DNA of 64,000 nucleotides from Plantago ovata (Eukaryota > Streptophyta > Magnoliopsida > Lamiales > Plantaginaceae): the NCBI GenBank assembly GCA_028274465.1, contig CM051457.1, positions 52,302,425 to 52,366,424 on the forward strand. Direction: 5' to 3'. Numbering within the stretch: the stretch's first letter is position 1; each line of letters starts with the position of its first letter. Under the pieces are notes generated by a model. That model ran no database searches, was not told where the DNA came from, and saw only the letters and a program-made list of their open reading frames with translations. The position numbers were made by a program, and so were the translations under genes. Of this stretch, positions 20,694-31,097 are shown piece after piece.

Positions 20694-23600
20694 ATGTCCG
20701 AGAGGAGCGACGACAGCCAGAACATATCGGCCGCTGGTGAGTATGGGAGCGACCATACTACGTCGCCTGATACGTCAGACGTATCGGCGACCTTTCTCGA
20801 TGATACTATGGAACAGGCTGCCGAGGAGCCTCATACTGAGCAAGGTGGCGAGCGGGCAGCCGAGGAGGATGAAGAGACTGAGAGTGAAGAGGATCTTTAC
20901 CAGTTGGTTGCCAGGAAGAGGCGTCGTACCGAGGACGATGACTTTATCGACGACCGGACGGAGGCGGAGGGTGGTCCTTCCAACCCTGGGGTGTCCGCGG
21001 AGTTGATTACTCGCGCTGCCCAAGTTCATGGCCGCAATTATGGGGCGGTTCATGTGGTACCTCCTACAGAAGTCAGGATCGAGGAGATGGATGACACAGA
21101 GAGGCCGGAGTTAGCCTTGGCCCTTTACGAGGAGGGTGAACACTCGACCCAGCGCGGGAAGGCCCCAATTCCCGTTCAGATCATCGACAGTGATGAGACG
21201 GAAGATGAGAGCGAGGAGGATGACGAAGCTACCTCTCCTCGGACTACTCCCCCTTCGAAGAGGGTTAGATTTCGTCCACAGACTACTAGGAGGGCCGTGA
21301 TTACCGACGAGGAGGAGGATGAAGTTCCTTTGACGATCGGGGACACTAACAGGAGTGAAGCTGGTCCGAGCACTAGATCTCCTTCCTTCTCGGAGGGGCA
21401 AAGTCGTGCAATTAGAGATGCGAAGAGGTTCGCACGCGAGGAGGAGACTAGCTACCATTCTATCGATCCGACCACGATAGATTTTACTTTTCCGAGTGGG
21501 ACCCGAGCAGCCAATCCACTCGAGGACCAGGAGGGTGAGATGCGCCGTGCTCAGATGGCCGCTGACAAGAAAAAAGCGGAGAGGAGAGCGAGCAAGCGTT
21601 CTCGCTCTGGCAAGTCCAAAAAGGCGAAGGTTGTCAAGGAACCCGAGCCTAAAACCACCAAGGTAGCCGAGAAAAAATTTACGAAGAGTGCCCGCACGGT
21701 TGACCTCCCCAATCCTCAGGGCGAGAAGAACGAGGATGGCATTATACCGACCACCTCTTCTACTTTCAAAGTCGAGGAGGTTCCCACACTTAGGTGGAAG
21801 TATTCTCTCCCTGAGAATAAGTTTGACATCCTCGTGCCCAAGGAGGATCAAACTTTTTACAACGCTCCCCCTGGGTACATGGCAGTTCACTGCCTAAGCT
21901 TGGATCGAGGATGGATACTTCCATTCTGTGATGCTTTCCGCGACATATTCAACACGCTGGGGATCGCTCCTTGGCAACTGGTTCCTAGTGCCTTCGGGAC
22001 TTTAGTATGCTTCGGAGTCTTTTGCATGAAGAAGGGGATCGAGCTGAACTTTCACAACTTCAATCAATTGTTCCGAGTCTCGATGAGCACCGGGAACAAG
22101 TACTTCTATTATTTCAACGCTCGGCCAGGGTTGGGTTTCATCATGGACGCTCCTAGCTCCTCGGGCTACAAGTGGTTTCACAGGTACTTCTACATCAGGA
22201 AGAGGAGGTTGCCTAACATGACCGAGGAGGAGCTGGAGTGGGGAGTGCCCAAACTCATGTTCAGAGGGAAAATAGCGGACAAGCATCCTTTGCCCGAGGA
22301 GTCTGATCCCTGGGTCATGGAGCTCGATGAGCAAAATCGGGGACCCCATCCCGAGAAGTACTTCTACTGGGGGTTGGTCCTTCAGCCACTTCCCTTTTTG
22401 GCGGGCCTTTCGCCTTATGCGTACACAGGGTATATCGGTTCCCGATATACCCGGAAAGTCCTCTTCGGTAATTAGTCTTCGTATTTTTTCTTCGCTTTGC
22501 ACTTGCAAGTTTTCTTGGTTTGCCTTTGTTTGTTTGTAATATGTCCTCGCTTCCTTACTTTCCTCGTCGATTCTTATTGCTCCTCGATCGTACTGACTTG
22601 TGTTTATTCTCTTGCAGCTTACTGGTTCCAGTGGATCATGTCGAAGACTTTGTCCGCTAAGGAGGAACAGAGGAGGAAGCAGAGGTTGGCCAAAAAACAA
22701 ACTAAGATCCTCGGTTCTTTGAACTTGACCCCTCCTCGAAATGCCGCGCATCATCGTGATGCTTTAGTGCAGGAGGGGCTCGACACCAGAGAGAACCCTG
22801 TGGAGGCCATCAAGAGGGCCGAAGAGGAGGCCGCTGCGAAGAGGGCCAAGGAGGCTAAGGAGGCCGAGGAGGAGGCCTTAAACACTATTGAGGCGGAGAA
22901 GAGGCCTGAGAGGCCAGCAGCGAAGAAGGGAGCGAGGAAGCTCAACCTTGGTGGAACCAACGAGCCTGCCTGCAAGAAGGGTAAGGTAGCCGCTTCTGGA
23001 GATGAAGTGAAGCGGCTCATTCAGATGAGCGACCTTGACCGGGGGCACGAGCTGAGTATGTGCTCGCTCCAGGTACTTGTCTTCACACTTTTTTGTTGTA
23101 AACTTTTCTAAGTATAAATTTTATTCTCCTCGCTAACTGTGACTTCTTTTTGCAGCTCGAGAACTTGAAGGAGGCCTATGGCCAAGTTGCTGCTGATCGG
23201 GCCGATATAGGGGTCGTGATCGAGGACCTCGAGAAGAATCTTGCTACTTCAGACTCTAAAGCAAAGGTCTCGGAGGCTGAGGCCGGGAAGCTAAAGATCA
23301 AGGTAGAAGAGCTCGAGAAGGAGCTGTCCCGGGAGAGGTCGAGGAGCAAGAGCTTCAAGGGTACCTACGCTACTTTATCCATCTGCATGGAGAAGTTCAA
23401 GGCAAGCATCCTGTCCTTCCTCAAAGGAAGTCGAGTCGCCGCTGCTCGCGACTTCATGTCCTCGGTCACCTACAAGTTGGCCCAGAGAGACGTGCAAGTG
23501 GCGTCGCGCGAGGAGGGCTTCTTCTCCTGTGTTGGCCAGCTTAAGAGGGTCAACTTGCTTCCGGCTGACTTTGACCCTGATGATCGCGAAGACTTGCATC

Positions 23601-23752
23601 CCGGGCGTCGCGAGGATCTTACTCCTTACCCCGATGAGGAGATTACCGAGGAGATGCACGAGGCGTGCGAGTTCGGCGAGCTGGTGACCGACCCTGAAGT
23701 TCCTTATCCCAGCAAGCCAGCTTACCTCCCTGCCTGGGTGCCCGAGTGCTGA
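20694..23752 (+). CDS. Antisense extra gene of Tat-1: Transposase_28-like (putative gypsy-type transposon) protein, three exons
   Basis: Exons 20694-22467, 22618-23072 and 23156-23752 join in frame (donors CTTCG|GTAATT and CTCCAG|GTACTT; acceptors CTTGCAG and TTTTGCAG) to about 941 codons. Residues 1-300 are acidic with a basic patch (ARKRRRTEDD), a likely nuclear signal. About 270-350 is Lys/Arg-rich. About 365-560 matches the pattern I know for the Transposase_28 domain of plant gypsy-derived proteins: YMAVHCLSLDRGWILPF, FNTLGIAPWQLVPSAFGTL, NKYFYYFNARPGLGF. Exons 2 and 3 encode long Glu/Lys/Ala coiled coils (AIKRAEEEAAAKRAKEAKEA; IKVEELEKELSRERS) and an end domain with DFDPDDREDLHPG. No stop or frameshift is visible, unlike most coding sequence here. 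The function is unknown; despite the domain name it carries no known catalytic motif. The family assignment is by pattern. Confidence 0.72.
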
Positions 23753-24200
23753 GGAGCGGGATAATCTATCCGTTCGAGAAGGCAGCTCTTCGGAACGCTG
23801 CCTGGGTGAAGTTAAGTGATCCGGTCCTCGGGAGGGCAGCCGACTTCATCGAGCCTGAGCTAACTATGTACCAGAAGGCGATCGAAGAGGCTCAAGCTCA
23901 GGAGCGAGACAACACTGAAGGCCTGAAACGAGCACGGTTCGAGGAGGAGCTACAAGCGCGACCACCCCGGTCACTGAATTCACTGACAGTCGCACTCGTT
24001 AGGATCGGGGAGCCAGTCGCTTGAAGACCGAGTATGCTCGGGCATGTTGTAATTTTCCATTTTCCGTACTTGCACTTTTTCCGAACAATTTTCATTTGGC
24101 CCTTTGTGGCACTCCTCGCAAATATGTGTTTGTAATATAAGTTTTTCTGTTGTTGTTTCTTCGCTACTCTTTTCTTTCAATAAAATGCACTGCTCTTCGC
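23753..24200 (+). other. Probable 3'UTR of the antisense gene
   Basis: Follows the TGA at 23750-23752. An AATAAA signal is present at 24179-24184. An open stretch (about 23753-24024, with KAALRNAAWVKLSDP) suggests that an ancestral reading frame once extended further. Confidence 0.45.
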
Positions 24201-24769
24201 TTTCTTACTTATACTTGTGTTCTTACTAATTCAATTTTTGTTATGACGTATAACTTGGATAGAGTAGTTAAACACGTATAAGTTAGAATCGAGAACCAAT
24301 GTTCTTCGCTACAAGCTCTTCGAACTATCAACGTAGATTATCGCTTCTCGATCGTTTCGACCACTTAGGAAAGAATTCTAAGTGTTGAACTTAGAAAAAT
24401 TTCCAAATGTCTCCTCGTTTTCTCATTGAATGGTTTCCTGATTAATTCTCTCATAGAGTTTGGAGAGCGGGGAGGCTTCCCCTTAACCATGGAATCGAAT
24501 AGCTTTTATGTCGGTTAAGTAAGCTTTCTCGATCGAGTAGTCTTATTTTTTGAGTATAGTAGCTCTATACTTGAACATTTTCTTGTTGAAAGAAGAGCAT
24601 TGTATTGATTTGTCGGAAATGCAATTACAATGGGGGCTCCTCGGCCAGCTTGCTTACAACAACTTCTTAACAAAAGGAAGAGGTACCTCTCCCTTGAATC
24701 CGTGAGGAATCCTCCTCGATCAATGGACCTTCCACATAGGTTTTCAAAAAGCTTTTTCTCCCTACAACT
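24201..24769. other. Spacer between the antisense gene and integrase remnant of Tat-1
   Basis: No coding signature. It separates the convergent 3' ends of the antisense gene (plus) and the integrase remnant (minus). On the minus strand a GGAGCCCCCATTG stretch near 24630 could be an additional polypurine-like tract. Confidence 0.45.
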
Positions 24770-25124
24770 TCAAGCGTAGAATCTCTGGAGGTTAGAGGTA
24801 TTCCATGGGTTCTTTAGTACTCTTCCCTCCATGTCTTGAAGACGATAACTTCCATTGGACCTTGCTTCAATTATTTTGTATGGGCCTTCCCAATTGGGTT
24901 GCATCTTCCCAACTTTGCCCAGGAGTCCGCTCTTCGGAGTACTAGGTCTCCTACTTGGAAGTCCCTCTCTCTTACGCCTTTGTTGTAGGTCTTCGCGATG
25001 AGTCTTGATATCTGAGGATATGGCCAAGGCGTTGGTCCTCGCCTCACTGATGTCTCCAGGTCGAAGAGTCTCTCTGTATGATTGTCCTCGGGTTGATACC
25101 CTTGGATTCTGGGGGTTTCACCGC
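24770..25124 (-). pseudogene. Tat-1 integrase C-terminal remnant
   Basis: The sequence GKMQPNWEGPYKIIEARSNG, then SYRLQDMEGRVLKNPWN and NLQRFY, is the C-terminal region of gypsy integrases of the Tat lineage (consensus P-x-W-E-G-P-Y, Y-x-L, W-N-x-x-x-L-x-x-Y-Y). Upstream bases up to the gap continue the family pattern in neighbouring frames (ERLFDLE; FQVGDLVLRR in a different frame from KVGKMQ), so at least one frameshift lies at about 24925. The catalytic core is beyond the gap. Confidence 0.8.
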
Positions 25125-25224
25125 NNNNNNNNNNNNNNNNNNNNNNNNNNNNNNNNNNNNNNNNNNNNNNNNNNNNNNNNNNNNNNNNNNNNNNNNNNNN
25201 NNNNNNNNNNNNNNNNNNNNNNNN
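25125..25224. other. Scaffold gap (100 N)
   Basis: Exactly 100 N, the conventional placeholder for a gap of unknown length. To its left is Tat-1 integrase, to its right the last codons of a Sirevirus pol, so most of both elements is missing here. Confidence 0.98.
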
Positions 25225-25320
25225 GCACTGAAGATCAGCTTGCTGACATCTTTACCAGCCCCTACCGATAATAGTTTGCAATGCGAAGGTTAACCTTGGA
25301 TTGATTGAACCACCTCAATA
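25225..25320 (+). pseudogene. Sire-A pol C-terminal end
   Basis: Reads EDQLADIFTSPYR, then after a frame change FAMRRLTLDL. The inverted copy has the intact family motif ADIFTKPLPDNRF. This is the very end of copia RNase H, with a small lesion in the K-P-L region. Confidence 0.85.
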
Positions 25321-26063
25321 AAGGAACACTTGGCAGAATGCTGAAACTATTCAGCAAGCCAAAGTACTCCTCTAAAAGACTCAGTCACTGAGTTCTCTAA
25401 GAATGATAAGTCACTACAGGATTGCTGAACAAGGCATTCAACAAGTAATTCCCGTCAAAACGGTATTTGTTAGTAAACTTGACCACTTGGTACATGCACT
25501 CAGTAAGAGAAAGAACTTAGGATTGCTAGATGGGTAAGAGGACAACAAAAGATACTGAAGAACAATATTCAAGTATCAAAGAATTTTCTAAGACGGAACT
25601 CAGAAAAAGATCAAAGCTCATCTCTCAATTTTACCAAAGGATGTTCGCAAGTACAAAGAATTTACTGATACGGAAATCAGAAATATCTTTTAAACTTAAA
25701 GAAAACTGAGATATCTAAGTAAGGGGAACTTTCAGCAAGTATCTAGATTGTTAATTCAAACTCGCGAAAAGATTCTTGGCTATTTCACAAGCAATCTATC
25801 CCTTATTACTCGGTAAAATCAATTTGTTGACTTAAACTGCACAGATAAACTCGCAATAATCATGACATGAAATTCAATCGTGGCCATTGATTAAAAGGAG
25901 TTACTATATCTAACGGCTAACAAACAAAGAGAGAGAGTGCTCAACGGTTTTAGTTAGTGGGCCACTACGCATTCAATGCAAAGGCTCCACTAACCCAGTG
26001 TTTCTCTGTTTTACCCTTGCTGAGAGATCAAATCGATTGAATTTCTCACACAATCAGAGACAC
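25321..26063 (+). other. Spacer upstream of the Sire-A extra gene
   Basis: Non-coding. It contains repeated short motifs such as CAGCAAG, ACTGAG and AAAGAATTTACTGATACGGA variants (CAAAGAATTTTCTAAGACGG near 25577, CAAAGAATTTACTGATACGG near 25656). It corresponds to 59028-59793 in the inverted copy. Confidence 0.6.
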
Positions 26064-26071
26064 TATATAAA
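26064..26071 (+). promoter_or_regulatory. Internal TATA box before the Sire-A extra gene
   Basis: TATATAAA in CACTATATAAAGAAGGAG, 137 bp before the ATG at 26208. The inverted copy has the identical motif at the same distance (59020-59027). It lies far from the LTR promoter and suggests that the extra gene has its own start site. Confidence 0.55.
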
Positions 26072-28145
26072 GAAGGAGTTAGAGAAATGACAAAATTCTT
26101 TAACTCACATTTCCTTTCTTCCCTGCAATTCTAGCCTAATCTACTGTACCTCCGGTCAAAAAGCAAACTATCTCTTTTCGTACACTCTTTCTTGCTCTAT
26201 ATAAGAAATGGCTCCCAAGAGACAGTTATCTAAGTCCTCAAAGTCGTCGAAGGTTGACAGTGCTGAAACACGCACTGTTCCGGTGACTACTCCGGCCACA
26301 AACACAACGAAAGTTGTGTTGAAAAACGACCGAATCACAGAAAAACCTATGCCTCCGTCATATCTTGACACTGCAAAGTGTGAGATGTTGATGCAATGGG
26401 GAGGGTTTGCAAAAGAAAAGTACATTAGGTACTTTTATGAACAAGAACTTGATGACCAAAATGAAGAGGCGCTTGAGTTCATCAAGCAGCAAGGCCTCAT
26501 GAACTTTATCTCTGCTCGTACTAAGCAAGTGAGCATGATTGATACAATGAAATTCTACAACAATGCAGAAATCCAGTCCCTTACAGATAGTAATGGAGTC
26601 ACTGAAAAAGTGACCCTTACTTATGTTCAGAACACGCAAATCGTCCTGAAATGGACTGATTTAGCGGAGATATTTCAGATTCCAACCACTGGAACTGAAG
26701 ATGACGTCACTGCTTCTGACGAAGAAATTGAAGCTTTCTACAGTGACGTTAGAAATGCAAAAATGAAGAAAGGCGAGATAGCTCCCGTGACTTGGACAAA
26801 TCACGTTAAGAGAAAACGGAACTTAACTGGGCTAAGTACATTTTCAACAGGCTTGTTGATTGTGTCACTAAGTTTAAGGTAAAGGTAGAAGACAACAAGG
26901 TCTCACCTTCCTTTCCAGTTATGTATGGAATCAAGATATGCTATATCCTTGAACATTTCAGGATTCAGCTAAGAAACCCATTGCCAATCAAGAAATCTGT
27001 GTGTAATGTGGGAAGATCTTTCTACAAGCAGAATGTACCTAAGATTGCTGGAAAGAAAACTAAGAAGACAACAACTGCAAATGTTGTTAGCACAAGCCAA
27101 CAAGAAAGGTATACAACAGCTGCAGATGTTACCACTCAGCAATTTAGAGATGAAACTGCTGTGGATGGTGGTAACACAAATGAAACTGCTGTAGAAAATC
27201 AACAAGGTACGTGTACAACACCTGTTGCTGAAAAGAAACTATAGATGACTCTGGGAAACTGGAGAAATCTAAAAAGAAAAAGAGAAAAGCTGATGATGAC
27301 ACTCAGACTGCAGCGTCATCAGCAAACCCCGTACCTAAGAGGAAACGGACAAGCAACAAAAGAAAGAAAACACTGGCTCACCAGTGAGTCCCTAATGTCC
27401 AAGACTCCTCAGTCAATTCCCAGACAAATGCTGAAACGCATTTGCCAGTAGATGTTGCTGAAGTGATTACTGAAACCTATATCAGCAATGTTGAAGTGTT
27501 TGCGGAAGCCTTCAACAATCAACTCAACATTGATTACTCTACTGAGAATAGACCACAAGGCAGTGGAAATGAAATTCCTACCCAAGTCCCTGATATCTAC
27601 ATTGTAGATAATTTAGATGATCCAACTTTGGAACCAGCAAGTGATATTGCTGCTGATCTGCAAAGAGCGGCACTTGCTGATGCTGCTGAAAAGATAGTTG
27701 CTGAACAAGCAACTCATCAAGTTGCTGAAACCCAGCTTGCTGAAGGACCAGTGGCTGAAATAGCAATGGTTCCAGTTCCCGAAGTTGCTGAAACTCATGA
27801 AGCATTATTCAAAGACGCATCTCTTGATGCTGAGAATACTGACCCAAGTTCACCCAAGACATCAATTGACAAAGTCCAACTTGTACTGGAAGATTTAAGC
27901 AAACAAATGGAGTTGGAGATTGAAGAATCATCCAACAAGTCAATTGATCTCTTCATGACAAGCAGTGAACTCAAAGGTCAAGACGCTTCTGCTCAACTTG
28001 TCATTTCAGAGACAAGGGAGATTGCTGAAACCGCACAGCTTTCTCAGATAGAGCAAAACCAGAAGTCTGCTGAAGAAACAGTCCAAGAAGCTGAAGAAAC
28101 TGTTAATGCTGAAAGGACTGAGCCACAACTGTCCTTCCTCAGCAG

Positions 28146-28220
28146 GTAGTTAATTCAACCATCAGTAAAACTTCAAATTCTGAAAATTGTTCTTTTGCTA
28201 AAATTATTCTTTCTCTACAG
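28146..28220 (+). other. Candidate 75-bp intron 1 of the Sire-A extra gene
   Basis: Flanked CAGCAG|GTAGTTAATT and TTCTCTACAG|ACTTC. 75 bases, phase 0. The identical boundaries occur at 56749-56823 in the inverted copy, where the interval can also be read through without a stop. Confidence 0.5.
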
Positions 28221-28289
28221 ACTTCTCAAGATGCAAGTCAGATGGTTGCTGAAGCCTCTGCACCAGAACCAACACTCCCTGCTCAGCAG

Positions 28290-28361
28290 GTAGTTAATAA
28301 TTTTGGTATAAAAACTAAGTTTGACAGCTTAGTACTTGTGTCTAATTATAATTTATTTCAG
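28290..28361 (+). other. Candidate 72-bp intron 2 of the Sire-A extra gene
   Basis: CAGCAG|GTAGTTAATAA to AATTTATTTCAG|GATG, 72 bases, phase 0, AT-rich with a polypyrimidine end. Stop-free. Counterpart at 56608-56679. Confidence 0.55.
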
Positions 28362-28439
28362 GATGAACAAATGGAGGATGCTACTCAAGCTCCTCATGGA
28401 ATGGAAATTGTACTACATGAGATTGCTGACTCTCAGCAG

Positions 28440-28514
28440 GTAAATCATGTTTCAGATATAAACTCTAAAACAATTCTCCAAACAAATCCTGATCTAAATA
28501 AAATTCTTTTTCAG
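28440..28514 (+). other. Candidate 75-bp intron 3 of the Sire-A extra gene
   Basis: CAGCAG|GTAAATCATG to ATTCTTTTTCAG|GCTC, 75 bases, phase 0. Stop-free. Counterpart at 56455-56529. Confidence 0.55.
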
Positions 28515-31097
28515 GCTCAAAAGGAGACCACTGAAGTGGTACTCATCACTGAAGATCAGCAAGTAAGTTCTGAAGAACTTTACTTGAACTTCAAAAGGAC
28601 AACTTTGTCAAGAGTTGCTAAGTCTGTCAGCAACTGGCAAAGGTACAGGAGAATGGATTTCTCAGATCTTCACCTTCATCTCTCAAACGAGAAAAAGAGA
28701 TCTTCTCTGTTAAAGCTCGAAACATTTGTCCACTCCATCCTTCCTGAAGAAATGACATATTCTCAGCAAATGAGTTCAAATCTGATTGCTCAAATTAGAG
28801 AGAATATGAAGGCCAAATTTAAGAGTGCCTCTCCAGCTGAACAAGCTGTGATGCTCAAAGGTCTTTTTGTACCTGTGGTGGCTGATCCCCACAAATTAAC
28901 TGAGGAAGAGGAAGTGACAAGTGTTGCTTTGTATAAGCACGTTGAGCTAGTCATTCTGATAGATGATGAAGAAGAAGAAGAAGATGAGAACATTCCCACT
29001 GATCCTAGTGATGATGAAGGGAAAGATTCAAAGGACAAGAAAGACGACGATGATGACAATCAAGGTCCAAGTCCTGATGCTGGTGGATTAAAGTTAACAG
29101 TTGCTGAAAATACTCCATCTGACAATCAGCAAGTTGAACAACAACAATCTCAGCAAGAATCTCAACCTCCTCCTGCTGATGCTGAAAATCAAGCACCTGT
29201 GCAAGGTGCTGATACTGAAGAAGAATACGCCAGAAAAAGGGATGCCTTGAAAAATGGCAAAAGTCCAGTTTCTGATGCCAAGGTTACTGAAGAAAACCTT
29301 GAAGATGAGGATGAAGAAGATGAAGATTACCAACGCGCTCTACAAAACAGTCTCGTGATCCATGCAAGGCATACGCAGGATCTAGAAATTGGTGAATCTT
29401 CAAGACCAAGACAAAAGGAAGTTCCATCCCTTCCATTTACTACTGGCGAAACTCCAGTAATTGAGCCACAAACTCAATTGATAAAACTAACTATTGGCGA
29501 AACTCCAGTAATTGAGCCACAAACTCAATTGATAAAACTAACTACTGACGAAACTCCAGTTATTGAGTCTCAAACATTGCCTTCAGCAACTACTCAATTA
29601 AAACTACCTACTGGTGAAACTCCAGTTGTTGAGTCTAAAGCGTTGCCATCAGCAAACACTCAACAAAAAGGAAGTGAAGCTACTGACAAAGGTTCAAAAG
29701 TTGCTCGACTTGATGAATCTGAGGATGATGACGACTTGTCAGATCATGACGATGAACAATCAAAGCGAGACCCAAAAGTCGTTCGGATTCCTCCTCCTAA
29801 TTACCTCACATATGAAGGAGATTCTTTAAGAGCCGAGCTGCTTTTACAAGATGATCAGTTTGCTTCCGAACTTAAGGTTCATTCCTTGACACCTCATTTA
29901 GTGCCGTTCCCAAGAGTTGAGGAGTTTACTCCCAGAATTCTAGCACTAAAGCAAGTCCATGATGCCTGCAAAGCTGAAGATGAGGCATTGCTTGCTGAGA
30001 GCCCACTTGACATTGGAAAGATATTGGCTACAGTGCTGAGACGCACTACAACTTTGAGAATAGCTCAGAAAGACATCAGTCTTTATCACAAGAGCTATGA
30101 AGAAGATGTAAGTCAAGCGCTCAGGCTTGCAAAGAATGCTCTCGTCAAGGCTCAAAATATTATGGATGAGAAGGCCGCAACAGAGAAAAGACATGAAGAG
30201 AACATGATGAATATTCAAAGAGAGTTGTCAACAATGAACTCTGACCAACAGCAAATCATCATGAAGTATAACAGTTTAAACACTCTTGCTGAAAATTGCA
30301 ATGAGTTTTATTCTCTGCACATCACTCCGATGTTGCAATCCATGTCTAAGGGGGAAAAGAAGAATACTAGAAAAAGCAACCAAACCCCTCCTACTCCTGC
30401 TGTTGATGTGCCACTTCCAATAGAACCTCTTGCTGAAAAAGAGCAAAGTTCTAAAAGACAAGCAGAATCTGAGTTGAATTCAACAAGTAACAAAAAGAGA
30501 AAAACCGCTGCTGAAACTCAAGATTTATGTCATACTGAAAGTCATCACAATCTGAATAAAGATGATGAAGAAGATGATGACAATCAAACAATAGCTCAAG
30601 CCATAAGAGCTAGACCCTTAACAGCCGTGACTCCGTCTGGCCATTCAAAGCATTTCTCGTCTGACTCTTCAGCAAGAGATCAAGACAATGCTAAAACAAG
30701 AAGAAGAAGGCAAAGAAAGGAAGAGAAAAGGCTGGCCACCATTGCTATTGGCTCCGGCATCGAATATACAAAGACCAGCAATGAGGAAACCACTCAGAAT
30801 GTAATCAGAAACATTCATGGTTGCTGGATTTTAAAGCTGGAAGACTTGCTGGTAAATGAGTTCTTTCCTACAGCCATATTGAATCAAATGTTCAAATGGA
30901 TTGAACTCAAGGTCCAAAGAAAGCAAAGGGAAGAATCCCTCCCAAGAAATGTTGCTGGGAAATGGTTGAATCTTGAGGTCTATGTAAGAAGAGTTGCCAT
31001 TGGTAAGACATATAAACAAGAACCAAATCTGATCAAACCACCTGGCATTGCTTACTACGCTGACCCGGTAACAAAGAAACCTAAGAAGAAACTTTGA

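Larger units (their letters stand above)
18344..25124 (-). mobile_element. Tat-type Ty3/gypsy retrotransposon, 3' part (Tat-1)
   Basis: Read on the minus strand from the scaffold gap: integrase C-terminal remnant (25027-24770), a spacer, an antisense multi-exon gene (20694-23752 on plus), a 66-bp tandem array, a polypurine tract and a 3' LTR (18974-18344). Tat-lineage elements are known to carry extra ORFs between integrase and 3' LTR, sometimes antisense, and this layout fits. The 5' half is missing beyond the gap, so no TSD can be checked. It is not the same family as the Tat element at 33328-38034, whose LTR sequence differs. Confidence 0.7.
26208..31097 (+). pseudogene. Sire-A extra ('env-like') gene, broken
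   Basis: Begins MAPKRQLSKSSKSSKVD. The N-terminal globular part (QWGGFAKEKYIRYFYEQEL; VLKWTDLAEIFQIP) resembles the N-terminal region of plant retroelement extra-ORF proteins. Next comes a basic bipartite NLS-like zone, an Ala/Glu/Thr-rich low-complexity middle (VAETQLAEGPVAEIA), acidic runs, GETPVIEPQTQL repeats, a coiled-coil part and basic KKRK and TRRRRQRKEEKR motifs. The end is AYYADPVTKKPKKKL. I see no signal peptide or transmembrane segment, so an envelope role is not supported; nuclear or nucleic-acid binding is likelier. Breaks: about 118 bp deleted near 26817 relative to the inverted copy, a stop at 27242, and a one-base loss just before 28146. From 28242 to 31097 it is fully open. 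Three candidate introns lie at 28146-28220, 28290-28361 and 28440-28514. Confidence 0.75.

Noticed and set aside
21111-21890. 259-codon open frame antisense to the Tat-1 extra gene
   Set aside because: Shadow of a GC-rich, Glu/Lys-rich exon; leucine/arginine-rich product without motif. The sense frame has domain patterns and splice logic.
22002-22754. 250-codon minus-strand frame across exons 1-2 of the antisense gene
   Set aside because: Crosses predicted splice sites, has no recognisable motif, and is a shadow of the plus-strand exons.
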